Below, in pieces: positions 25,247 through 31,567 of a stretch of DNA of 34,866 nt (the first letter of the stretch is position 1; every line of letters starts with the position of its first letter). A program made the translations under genes and the position numbers. The notes under the pieces are model-generated. The model saw only the letters and a list, made by a program, of their open reading frames with translations, did no database searches and was not told the DNA's origin. The stretch spans positions 1 through 34,866 of IMG/VR virus record IMGVR_UViG_3300017963_000524; one strand, 5' to 3'. The DNA is from a virus.

Positions 25247-25464
25247 TCATCCTCCATAGGTCTTTGGTTAAGGAACTCTTCAATATGAAGACAATCTTCA
25301 TCAACGCCTTTGAATATTATTATATACGTACTCGTTTTTTCATCATACTGAAGGGAATCACAAAAGAGTTTCCACTCCTCTTCGTCCTCACACTTCTTGT
25401 TGTACCACCTCTGTAGTCTCTTTAGATAGTGCCAGTTCGGATCGTAACCGTCTGATCTCATCAT
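25243..25464 (-). CDS. Small charged protein, overlapping frame
   Basis: A 73-aa protein, acidic with many Trp and Tyr (WHYLKRLQRWYNKK; EEEWKLFCDSLQ). It overlaps the previous gene by 77 nt in another frame, long for this operon, and has only a weak ribosome site. Its 3' end has the ATGA junction with the membrane-protein gene, which supports it. Function unknown. Confidence 0.5.
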   Translation of the reverse strand: MMRSDGYDPNWHYLKRLQRWYNKKCEDEEEWKLFCDSLQYDEKTSTYIIIFKGVDEDCLHIEEFLNQRPMEDE

Positions 25465-25579
25465 ATAGCTTCTTTGCTACCGCATGTTGCAGCCTATATT
25501 TACGCTGAAAGAAACTTACGGAAATCGGGCTATCAGTATTAACCAGCCGCGACTTTTCGTATGTCGATAGCATCGTCAC
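25388..25579 (-). CDS. Small protein with FtsK-gamma-like winged helix
   Basis: A 63-aa protein. SPISVSFFQRKYRLQHAVAK followed by KLYDEI resembles the FtsK gamma domain recognition region ([24 protein letters not shown] in that family), so a DNA-binding role is plausible. It starts at GTG 25579 four bases after GGAG; ATG 25573 is an alternative two codons later. It overlaps both neighbours in the operon. Confidence 0.55.
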   Translation of the reverse strand: MTMLSTYEKSRLVNTDSPISVSFFQRKYRLQHAVAKKLYDEIRRLRSELALSKETTEVVQQEV

Positions 25580-25778
25580 ATAGCTCCTTCATGTCGACAA
25601 ATTCGCGAATTTTAGACATATCCTCTTTCATATGTTTAAATTCTTTCAATAATTCAGCATATCGCTTGAATAATCCCTTGCGAACATTGTCTAACTGTTC
25701 CTTTGTCTCCTTCAGCTCTTTCTCAAACTGAGTCTCCGTTCCTTGAGACTCAGCCAAAAAGGATAATTGCTCTGCCAT
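25539..25778 (-). CDS. Coiled-coil early protein
   Basis: A 79-aa protein almost entirely charged helix (about 15-65: ETQFEKELKETKEQLDNVRKG; LLKEFKHMKEDMSKIREF), so a coiled coil. The N-terminus MAEQLSFL is typical of small early proteins next to phage recombinases as I recall. Its ATG overlaps the stop of the upstream 29-aa gene (TAATG). Function unknown. Confidence 0.62.
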   Translation of the reverse strand: MAEQLSFLAESQGTETQFEKELKETKEQLDNVRKGLFKRYAELLKEFKHMKEDMSKIREFVDMKELCDDAIDIRKVAAG

Positions 25779-25867
25779 TACGTCCTTTTATTAATATAGG
25801 TTTTCAGCTTCTCGATTCCCGCCAAGATACCGATAACGCCTACGCCCCAAAACAATATACCTAACAT
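25778..25867 (-). CDS. 29-aa transmembrane microprotein
   Basis: Sequence: MLGILFWGVGVIGILAGIEK followed by LKTYINKRT. It has one membrane span (about 2-18) and a basic tail. The start at 25867 sits within the YqaJ gene's end (7-nt overlap) and has GGAGG five bases upstream, one of the best ribosome sites in the operon. Its stop overlaps the next start (TAATG). These two couplings argue that it is translated; the role is unknown. Confidence 0.6.
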   Translation of the reverse strand: MLGILFWGVGVIGILAGIEKLKTYINKRT

Positions 25868-26706
25868 GATAACCTCCACGCCTCAACGGGAGACTTCCTG
25901 TATTTTTCAAGGTCTACACCAGACAACTCCGGCACAGCCTTATAGTCTACCGTTCCCTTCCTTACGACCTTCTGAACCTTAATGCCCGCTCCTTGACAAT
26001 TACGGTTACCAGCTAGATCGATCAGTTGTTCACGACATGCCTTTTCCTTGGCCTTCAAATCCGCAAGCTGTGCACTGACAGACGCCCATTCCTGTGCAGT
26101 ACTTAGCCACGTATTATCGTTCCTTTCGACGTAATCTCTATCGGATAACGCCGGCGCATCAAAGTTCTGAAGCTTCTTCCAAAAGTCGCCTTCTTTTGTG
26201 TAAAGCTTCTGGATGTACTTCTCATCGCGCTCTACTTCAATGAGAGAGTAGTCTCCATCCTTGTACGAAAAATAGTGTAGCAGATTTACACCAATTGTGG
26301 CAAGCTGATGTTGTAACTGGGCGTAATATTTCTTTGGAATACGTCCAGCTTTAGCCTCATCATGGTCCTTTTGACCAGGGCATTTAATCTCTAACACAAT
26401 GGAGCGATCAAGTGAAATACCGTCGAGAGAAGCCATCATCCATTTTCGTTCTGGATGGAACACGACTTCTGCCTCGGCCGCATTGCCGGTATAGTCGTTG
26501 TAAGCTTGTCTCGCTATCGGCTCGAGTTCATGTCCGCGCTGCATTGCTGCATTCATTTGTGGGGGTTGGCGGAGTCCCAGCTTTTCTTCCCACAGTTGGA
26601 ACGCTGTTTTCCAGGGGCTATCGCCCATGATAATAGGTGCATCGGATGCACCCACCTTAGATTTTCTCATTTCTAGCCACTCAGGCGTGTTTTGCTGAAT
26701 CATCAT
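25861..26706 (-). CDS. YqaJ / lambda-exonuclease family nuclease
   Basis: A 281-aa protein. Nuclease core motifs are in order: VGASDAPIIMGDSPW (18-32), RGHELEP (57-63), MMASLDGIS (90-98, Asp95), LEIKCP (105-110, Glu106 and Lys108) and YYAQLQHQL (127-135). These are the PD-(D/E)XK residues of lambda exonuclease and YqaJ. The tail (210-281) is helical with a small C-terminal beta region. As a 5'-3' exonuclease it would make 3' ssDNA for the RecT annealase encoded 2 nt upstream. GGAGG lies six bases before ATG 26706. Confidence 0.92.
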   Translation of the reverse strand: MMIQQNTPEWLEMRKSKVGASDAPIIMGDSPWKTAFQLWEEKLGLRQPPQMNAAMQRGHELEPIARQAYNDYTGNAAEAEVVFHPERKWMMASLDGISLDRSIVLEIKCPGQKDHDEAKAGRIPKKYYAQLQHQLATIGVNLLHYFSYKDGDYSLIEVERDEKYIQKLYTKEGDFWKKLQNFDAPALSDRDYVERNDNTWLSTAQEWASVSAQLADLKAKEKACREQLIDLAGNRNCQGAGIKVQKVVRKGTVDYKAVPELSGVDLEKYRKSPVEAWRLSC

Positions 26707-26708
26707 CG

Positions 26709-27554
26709 TTAACCTCCCATCGCTTGAAGTTGTTCGCCGTAAACTTGCTCAGCTTCCATGTGCTGTTGCTTAGCCCGATTGATGGCGTGAACATAGATTT
26801 CACGTGGCATCTTACGGAAGTCATCGACGTTCCACTTCTTCTTTAGGAAGGTAGCGATATTCTGGCGCAAGGTATGGTTATCACCAAGCCATGCTTCGAG
26901 GTCGTTAAATTCCTCTTCAGTTATCGAATTGGGGGTTTGTGTCTCAATTGTCACCGTTTCTGAGACACAATCATCGTTTTGTACATCAGGTGATACACAA
27001 TCGTCTTTGTGTGCATCAATTGGTTCAATTGGTGTATTCAAAGGTGGAGCATCACTGATCTCACCCTGAACGTAACACCCTTTGATGATGTCAGGAAAAA
27101 GCTGTCTTGCAAGGCGACTCAACGCACGAGCAAACAGCATATCTTTTGGATACTTCAACCACTGATTGCGGTAGATTCCAGCTTGCTTTGCATCTTGAAT
27201 GGAAAAGCTCTCTACCCAGGTATCGCCGTTGTCTTTGCGCTTACCATGTAGGATGCAAATTGTCTCATCGGAACGCTTGTCTTTGGTGATGGAATGACCA
27301 TTCGCACGGATCAGGTGGTTCATCATCGCTGAGGTCAGCTCGACTTTTCCTTGCACGTAGTACATTCCGCCATTCAAAGCCTCTAATGGGGAAACCCCGA
27401 TAGATTTAGCCTTCTCGACGACTGCATAGATACCCTCGGCACCCATGCGTTTGTAGTGAGGCGCCTGCATAAGCATGCGGCACATCTCTTGTGTGTTTTT
27501 GATCTCAGCCATCATAAGCTGAGTATCTTCTTTTACAGTGACTTCGTTAGCCAT
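26709..27554 (-). CDS. recT: RecT-family ssDNA annealing protein
   Basis: A 281-aa protein. Core motifs: PLEALNGGMYYVQGKVELTS (56-75), a TWVESFSIQDAKQAGI segment (112-127), WLKYPKDMLFARALSRLARQ (132-151) and FPDIIKGCYVQGEI (153-166). The last part (about 205-281) is a helical C-terminal domain after a variable linker that repeats DDCVS twice. It anneals single strands made by the partner exonuclease. Start has AAGGAG at good spacing and overlaps the upstream gene by 8 nt. Confidence 0.9.
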   Translation of the reverse strand: MANEVTVKEDTQLMMAEIKNTQEMCRMLMQAPHYKRMGAEGIYAVVEKAKSIGVSPLEALNGGMYYVQGKVELTSAMMNHLIRANGHSITKDKRSDETICILHGKRKDNGDTWVESFSIQDAKQAGIYRNQWLKYPKDMLFARALSRLARQLFPDIIKGCYVQGEISDAPPLNTPIEPIDAHKDDCVSPDVQNDDCVSETVTIETQTPNSITEEEFNDLEAWLGDNHTLRQNIATFLKKKWNVDDFRKMPREIYVHAINRAKQQHMEAEQVYGEQLQAMGG

Positions 27555-27918
27555 GGTTCAACTCCTTCATGTAGGGTTCATAATCCTGAACAGTGCGTTC
27601 AGTGTGGTTCATTTGATCCATCGTAGCGCGCTGATACCCTAGGTACCATTGCATAAGATCTCTTTGCTTCTTCTTCTCAATCTGAACTTTTCCAAGCTCA
27701 AACTTCATGTCAAACTGATGGAATAGCTCTTCCAAGCAACCTTCCAACTTGTCAACGTTGCCGGTGACATAGAGTGACTCATAGATTCCTTTAAGGAAAT
27801 CTTCGACAGCTGCCATCTCAGGCAAATCGTCTTCGTGTACCCAACCAAAGTCGGCTGGTGTTGGTTCATCATAATCATATGGGCTGGCTAGCTTCCAGCT
27901 ATCATAATCTACGCTCAT
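27547..27918 (-). CDS. Unknown first gene of the leftward operon
   Basis: A 123-aa acidic protein, helical from about residue 35 (AAVEDFLKGIYESLYVTGNV, then a segment with LEELFHQFDMKFELGKVQIEK). Similar proteins are encoded upstream of recT in other phages as I recall, without known function. It starts at ATG 27918; upstream lies CTATACGCGAGGAG, close to a 10-mer found at three other sites, and then the promoter region. A nuclease accessory or recombinase partner is possible. Confidence 0.72.
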   Translation of the reverse strand: MSVDYDSWKLASPYDYDEPTPADFGWVHEDDLPEMAAVEDFLKGIYESLYVTGNVDKLEGCLEELFHQFDMKFELGKVQIEKKKQRDLMQWYLGYQRATMDQMNHTERTVQDYEPYMKELNHG

Positions 27919-27976
27919 CGTGGTTCTCCTCGCGTATAGGGTTCAAGTTCTATATATCATATCTTGGCTTCCGCCT

Positions 27977-28003
27977 CTATCACACCGTTCCTGATGTTGA
28001 TAG
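27977..28003. promoter_or_regulatory. Operator candidate: inverted repeat CTATCA-N15-TGATAG
   Basis: Perfect inverted half-sites CTATCA (27977-27982) and TGATAG (27998-28003), 15 bp apart. They fall near the predicted start of the leftward transcript. CTAT/ATAG half-sites also flank the -10 of that promoter. A Cro-like protein is encoded at 28122-28346, making this a plausible repressor site (inference). Confidence 0.45.
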
Positions 28004-28008
28004 ACCAG

Positions 28009-28038
28009 ACTATATCACATCATAGCTTAATGTGTCAA
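28009..28038 (-). promoter_or_regulatory. Sigma70-type promoter for the recT operon
   Basis: On the minus strand: TTGACA (28038-28033, perfect -35), 18-bp spacer, TATAGT (28014-28009, 5 of 6 to the -10) with a TGA giving an extended -10. It points to the leftward operon that begins at 27918. The rightward promoter for the Cro-like gene could not be resolved; AT-rich TATATA/TATAAG bases near 28063-28070 are one possibility. Confidence 0.75.
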
Positions 28039-28121
28039 CTCACAATCAAAAATAGTGGAAAATATATAAGAGAAGCTTTTATAGTCGGATAGGAACCTAC
28101 CAAACCAAAGGGGAACGCCAG

Positions 28122-28346
28122 ATGGACCTAGATGAATATGTGTGGAGAAACAGAGTGACGCTCGGTGCAATATCCGAAGCCACAGGGATTTCGGTAAACA
28201 CATTGAGCAATATTAAGACGAAAAAGATTATCCCTAAGCTGGATACGGCACTAAAGCTGAACCTTTACAGTCGGGGCATAATAAAATTTGAAGAAATGCT
28301 ACCAGATAATATACGTGAGAAGGTAAAAAAATGCATGGAAGAATAA
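28122..28346 (+). CDS. Cro/CI-like helix-turn-helix regulator
   Basis: A 74-aa protein. HTH at about residues 12-36: VTLGAISEATGISVNTLSNI, with the turn Gly and the recognition helix VNTLSNIKT. It is Cro-sized, transcribed away from the recT operon, with GGGGAACGCCAG before ATG 28122. It probably regulates one or both divergent promoters in 27919-28121. No integrase or CI gene is seen, so it may time early genes rather than control lysogeny. Confidence 0.78.
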   Translation: MDLDEYVWRNRVTLGAISEATGISVNTLSNIKTKKIIPKLDTALKLNLYSRGIIKFEEMLPDNIREKVKKCMEE

Positions 28347-28374
28347 CCGTGTATAGTTATATAAATAATATGAC

Positions 28375-28474
28375 ACAGGTATGGGAGTGCTTGGCCGGGA
28401 AAAATAGACCGGCAGAGGAACCACTCCCCACCGGTCCGCTACACGCGAGTTAGACCTATGCTACTAGGTCCTGT
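28375..28474 (+). ncRNA. Candidate structured RNA downstream of the Cro-like gene
   Basis: By eye the region folds into a closed multibranch shape. ACAGG 28375-28379 pairs with CCTGT 28470-28474. GGGAGTG 28383-28389 pairs with CACTCCC 28422-28428 and holds GCCGG 28394-28398 / CCGGC 28409-28413. GACCTA 28453-28458 pairs with TAGGTC 28465-28470. No convincing ORF spans it. A role as a small RNA, leader or terminator is inference; it lacks a T-tract. Confidence 0.4.
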
Positions 28475-28499
28475 ATGAAAAACTTAACCCTGTTACGGT

Positions 28500-28667
28500 A
28501 TGAAAAATAACACAACAGAATTAAACCAAACAAGACTCCTAAAAAAAGCCAGCGTAGTACCAGCCTTTTTTAGATCCGAGTCACAATCCATACAGCAGAT
28601 CGCTTCCCAGAAAAACATCTCAATCACTAACACCTCACAAAAGGATCGCAATGAGAATATGTCTTAA
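28500..28667 (+). CDS. Possible 55-aa ORF
   Basis: ATG 28500 to TAA 28665-28667. It encodes a polar Ser/Asn/Gln-rich peptide with no motif. There is no good ribosome site, and it overlaps the start of the next ORF. An 11-codon ORF (28475-28510) overlaps its start in another frame. Listed because the 575-nt stretch 28347-28922 is otherwise only RNA-like structure, repeat and one weak ORF. Confidence 0.25.
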   Translation: MKNNTTELNQTRLLKKASVVPAFFRSESQSIQQIASQKNISITNTSQKDRNENMS

Positions 28668-28926
28668 GCCAAACAAACTGAGCAAGTTTCTCTCTGTTTG
28701 CTCGAAACCACTGAAAACCGCAAAGGAGTCCATTATGAAAACACCTAACTTGCAGCTCCAGAGAAGTTTCTCTCTGTTTGCTCGTACACAATATAACATA
28801 TCGGGAGTTTTTAACCACAGGAAATTTCCGAAATCAGCATTATATAGTGTAACTCTAGATTTTATAAATAGGTTCTCCCTCCCAAATCGAACTGACACCA
28901 TTCCTACGATGGGAGGTGCAGTATGA
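28651..28926 (+). CDS. Small unknown ORF coupled to the initiator gene
   Basis: A 91-aa ORF whose TGA overlaps the initiator ATG (ATGA), as seen for real genes in this genome. ATG 28651 has AAAAGGA upstream; an internal ATG 28735 has AAAGGAG and would give 63 aa. The protein is basic and polar, with no recognised domain. Two copies of a 21-bp repeat lie within it but in different frames, so the repeat is not a protein repeat. It could be a coding leader or a non-functional reading frame. Confidence 0.4.
   Translation: MRICLKPNKLSKFLSVCSKPLKTAKESIMKTPNLQLQRSFSLFARTQYNISGVFNHRKFPKSALYSVTLDFINRFSLPNRTDTIPTMGGAV
28684..28784. repeat. 21-bp perfect direct repeat
   Basis: Copies at 28684-28704 and 28764-28784, 80 bp apart, share 21 identical bases (AAGTTTCTCTCTGTTTGCTC then G). 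Reading frame differs between copies. They sit about 140 bp before the replication initiator gene; a protein-binding or regulatory role is possible. Confidence 0.85.
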
Positions 28927-29720
28927 ACCGCGATTTTAAAGGAATTTGGATCCCCAAAGAAATCTGGCTCGTTCCGGGTTTGTCTAAGATGTCCGTCATT
29001 CTATGGGCAGAAATTCACTCACTCTACAGCCCAAAACATGGTGGCTGCTATGCAAGCAACGATTACCTCTGTGAGTTCATAGGCGTAAAAGAGCGCCAAC
29101 TTCAAAAATACCTCCGAGAATTGAAGGATGCGGGTCTACTTGAGCAAAAAGCCTTCAATGGACGCTTTCGCATATTACTCGCCCTAGTACCGCCTCACGA
29201 ATATGAGGAAATAGAAGAAGAATTTGAAAATAGTGAGTGCGGGGCAGACCCGCATTATAGTGCGGGGCAGGGGTGCACTAAAGTGCGGGGCAGACCCGTC
29301 GAATCGTGCGCCCCCTCTATATATAAGAATAAAGAAGATAACAAAGATAAAGAATATGCGCAGACTCGCAAAAGCTCGTCTTCGCCGAACGCTGATTTTT
29401 CTTTTTCTTCTTCAGACAAGAAATTCATAGGAATCACCGACAAGGACCTCGCCGACTGGAAGGAAGCCTACCCCTACGCGGACATCCCCAAAGAACTCAA
29501 GAAAGCCGAGCAGTGGCTCTTATCCAACCCTTCTCGAGCACGCAAGAAGAACTGGCGCAAGTTCGTCACCCAATGGCTCTCCAAAGCCTCCGACCAAGCA
29601 GAGAACAAAGCCGCATACCGCGGATCCAAGAGTACAACAGGCAGACAAGGTAAACTCGTTATCGAAGGAGACTCCAAGAGCGACGGATGGAAACGAAAGA
29701 AGGCGACGGATGTTTTATGA
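28923..29720 (+). CDS. Replication initiator (lambda O-like layout)
   Basis: A 265-aa protein. The N-terminus (about 10-95) is a winged helix: LSKMSVILWAEIHSLYSP, CYASNDYLCEFIGVKERQLQ, KYLRELKDAGLLEQK. A low-complexity linker (about 100-160) covers 23-bp-period iterons and an AT-rich tract. The C-terminal domain has DLADWKEAYPYADIPKELKK and RARKKNWRKFVTQWLSKA, typical of phage initiators and helicase-loader partners. It is followed with ATGA overlap by a DnaC-like gene. By analogy with lambda O and P, it binds its own gene and recruits host DnaB through the loader. Confidence 0.82.
   Translation: MNRDFKGIWIPKEIWLVPGLSKMSVILWAEIHSLYSPKHGGCYASNDYLCEFIGVKERQLQKYLRELKDAGLLEQKAFNGRFRILLALVPPHEYEEIEEEFENSECGADPHYSAGQGCTKVRGRPVESCAPSIYKNKEDNKDKEYAQTRKSSSSPNADFSFSSSDKKFIGITDKDLADWKEAYPYADIPKELKKAEQWLLSNPSRARKKNWRKFVTQWLSKASDQAENKAAYRGSKSTTGRQGKLVIEGDSKSDGWKRKKATDVL
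29236..29360. other. Candidate replication origin: iterons plus AT-rich tract in the initiator gene
   Basis: Three perfect copies of AGTGCGGGGCAG start at 29236, 29259 and 29282, exactly 23 bp apart; GTGCG recurs once more at the same phase (29306). Two of them extend to ACCCG. Since 23 is not a multiple of 3, each copy is read in another frame, so selection acts on DNA. About 20 bp on, 29316-29357 is almost only A and T with purine-rich strand bias. Same arrangement as ori-lambda in gene O. Confidence 0.75.
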
Positions 29721-30271
29721 CCGCATGGAATGAATTTTGCAGACTCAACAACGCACCACCACGGCTAGCTAACGCAACCCTAGAGGTAAACCAGTTCATG
29801 CCACAAGAAAGAGCAGACGCAGGTCAACGATGGCTAGCTAACCCGAGGAAGAGCCTTATCCTTAGCGGAGACGTCGGAAGGGGAAAAACCTACTTCATGT
29901 GGGCACTCATGCGAGGACTCATCTCAAAAATGGGCATCCTGGCAGCCCGATTCTTCCGTAGCAAGAACATCGACGATCGGCTCCTGAAAGAGGTGAGGGA
30001 GTACGGATCAGCTCAGCATTTTTTACAGACCTTGAAAGAAATACCATTCTTATTTTTAGACGACTTTGGTGTAGAAAGAAGTGGTGAGAGATCAGAAAGA
30101 GAGTATTTCGAAATAATTGACGACCGTGTCGCATGGGAAAGGCCGATGATTATCAGCACCAACATGAACGACGAAGAGATATTAGCCTGCTACGGGAGCA
30201 GGATTCACTCACGCCTCAAGGTGTGCGTAGGGATAGATTTTGAAGGACCAGATTTAAGGAGCATAATATGA
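29717..30271 (+). CDS. DnaC-like AAA+ helicase loader
   Basis: A 184-aa protein from ATG 29717 (ATGA overlap with the initiator). Walker A is GDVGRGKT (51-58), Walker B is FLFLDDFG (111-118), and IHSRL near residue 163 supplies a sensor/finger Arg. This is the AAA+ core of DnaC/IstB-type loaders, slightly short, with a small N-terminal region (1-44) for binding DnaB. It would load host helicase at the origin in the upstream gene. The frame is open to an ATG at 29687, which would overlap the initiator gene by 34 nt and is less likely. Confidence 0.88.
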   Translation: MTAWNEFCRLNNAPPRLANATLEVNQFMPQERADAGQRWLANPRKSLILSGDVGRGKTYFMWALMRGLISKMGILAARFFRSKNIDDRLLKEVREYGSAQHFLQTLKEIPFLFLDDFGVERSGERSEREYFEIIDDRVAWERPMIISTNMNDEEILACYGSRIHSRLKVCVGIDFEGPDLRSII

Positions 30272-30609
30272 AATTCTTTGACCAGATTATGGAATCAGTA
30301 AAACAGGAATGCCAAGAAGCAAGCTTCCATGACTACATCCGTGAAGCAAGAGACCGAATTGGTCTTAAGCAGTACAGAGCAGCAGAGCATTGCGGCATTA
30401 CACTAGGAAGACTACGGAACCTCGAGTCAGGTTACTACCGTCAGATGCCAGGAGAGGAAGAACTCAGGAGATTCGCAGAACTCTACGAGTTACCCTATGA
30501 CGTGCTCTATGAAAAAGCAGAGGAGTACGTAAACCAAAGACAACGCGATCGTAAAGTGAGGATTATCGAAGATGGCTCAAGTGCAGTGCCGCATATGCAA
30601 GCAAACTAA
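30268..30609 (+). CDS. XRE-family HTH regulator
   Basis: A 113-aa protein. HTH at about 30-60: IGLKQYRAAEHCGITLGRLRNLESG, followed by ELRRFAELYELPYDVLYEKA, the usual XRE helices. Starts on the loader's stop codon (ATGA). A basic C-terminal tail follows. It likely regulates early genes; the operator is not identified. Confidence 0.85.
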   Translation: MKFFDQIMESVKQECQEASFHDYIREARDRIGLKQYRAAEHCGITLGRLRNLESGYYRQMPGEEELRRFAELYELPYDVLYEKAEEYVNQRQRDRKVRIIEDGSSAVPHMQAN

Positions 30610-30748
30610 GGACTCAAGCTTCGACTTCTACTGGAACAAAAAAGGTAGACAAGGTCATTGCAAAGAGTGCCAGAGAAAATACAATCGCGCATGGAATGAA
30701 GGAATCCGTGACAGAATTAAAAATAATAATGCCAGGAAATCATGCTAA
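30572..30748 (+). CDS. 58-aa zinc-finger-like protein
   Basis: ATG 30572 to TAA 30746-30748. It has CRIC (6-9) and CKEC (31-34) with a basic spacer and a basic C-terminus, so a four-Cys zinc site typical of small phage zinc-finger or HNH-associated peptides. It overlaps the XRE gene by 38 nt and the RusA start by 7 nt. No His-Asn-His motif is visible, so it is not called an HNH nuclease. Confidence 0.72.
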   Translation: MAQVQCRICKQTKDSSFDFYWNKKGRQGHCKECQRKYNRAWNEGIRDRIKNNNARKSC

Positions 30749-31374
30749 AAAAGAGTCAATACACAATCTATGGCCCCCCTAAGGCAAAAGCCCGTCCAAG
30801 AGCTGCTAGGCACGGAGATGGAGTGCGTGTTTACAACAGCCAAAAGATGGAGATGGGGTTAGATAGGATTGAAGTTATGCAACAAATGCGGTCTCACGGC
30901 CATTTGCAGCGCCTCAGGGAGCCTATCTCGGTTTCAATGAGATTTCACATGGGTGGGGCCAATAAAGTCCAGACAAGGCGTTTAAATGGACGAGGCAAGC
31001 CAAACAAGCCAGACATTGACAATCTAGCTAAGTACTATCTCGATGTGCTTAACGAATTGGTGTACGACGACGATAGGTTCATCACAGAGCTTTGGTGTGA
31101 AAAAATATTTTCTGATAAACCTAAAGTTGAAATATGGGTTAACCCAGCAGGTGGAAAGATGATTAACGAGCATGTAATGACGGTTAAAAACGAATTATCT
31201 CTCGAAGAATTAAATTATATGGTTCGTAAAGCTAACCGACTTGGTAAGAGGGATCGTGAGCTTATCCGGTGCTTCATGGAAGAAGACGATGAGGGTAAGC
31301 ACTACTATTTCGAGTGTGAGGGCATGAAACCACTAGCAAAGGAGAAGGTCGATGAAGATAACAGTAACCCTTGA
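30742..31374 (+). CDS. rusA: RusA-type Holliday junction resolvase
   Basis: A 210-aa protein. The RusA core is residues 5-135: YGPPKAKARPRAARHG, RGKPNKPDIDNLAKYYLDVL and YDDDRFITEL. The acidic residues D91 and D93 and D109-D111 region fit the metal-binding set of the family. It resolves branched DNA made in replication and recombination. The C-terminal extension of about 75 residues (from about 136) is not part of the RusA fold and has a charged helix, which is unusual. Confidence 0.88.
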   Translation: MLKKSQYTIYGPPKAKARPRAARHGDGVRVYNSQKMEMGLDRIEVMQQMRSHGHLQRLREPISVSMRFHMGGANKVQTRRLNGRGKPNKPDIDNLAKYYLDVLNELVYDDDRFITELWCEKIFSDKPKVEIWVNPAGGKMINEHVMTVKNELSLEELNYMVRKANRLGKRDRELIRCFMEEDDEGKHYYFECEGMKPLAKEKVDEDNSNP

Positions 31375-31564
31375 GGGCGATGACATTGAAGATGCTGAGT
31401 GTTTCAACATCTACGCTAAAGCACGAGATATGCATTCAGCGATTTGGGATACCCGACAAGAGATCAGATCGCGCCTGAAATACGGTGAGAACGTTAGCAG
31501 TGATGAGGAAGGAGTGCTAGAAAAATTACAAGAACTCTTGTATGTTGAAGGCTTGGAGTGGTAG
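31352..31564 (+). CDS. Small early protein
   Basis: A 70-aa protein with GGAGAAGG before ATG 31352. The start MKITVTLEGDDIEDAECFNIYAKAR then HSAIWDTRQEIRSRLK resembles short phage proteins that begin with a beta strand and continue as a helix. No known function. It overlaps rusA by 23 nt. Confidence 0.65.
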   Translation: MKITVTLEGDDIEDAECFNIYAKARDMHSAIWDTRQEIRSRLKYGENVSSDEEGVLEKLQELLYVEGLEW

Positions 31565-31567
31565 GCG

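Noticed and set aside
28541-28571. A7 tract and T6 tract facing each other, as a terminator
   Set aside because: Between them there are only two G-C pairs and a mismatch, too weak for a stable hairpin.
28635-28901. 88-aa minus-strand ORF across the 21-bp repeat
   Set aside because: No ribosome site, no known pattern, opposed to the flanking rightward genes; repeats give similar fragments only by duplication.
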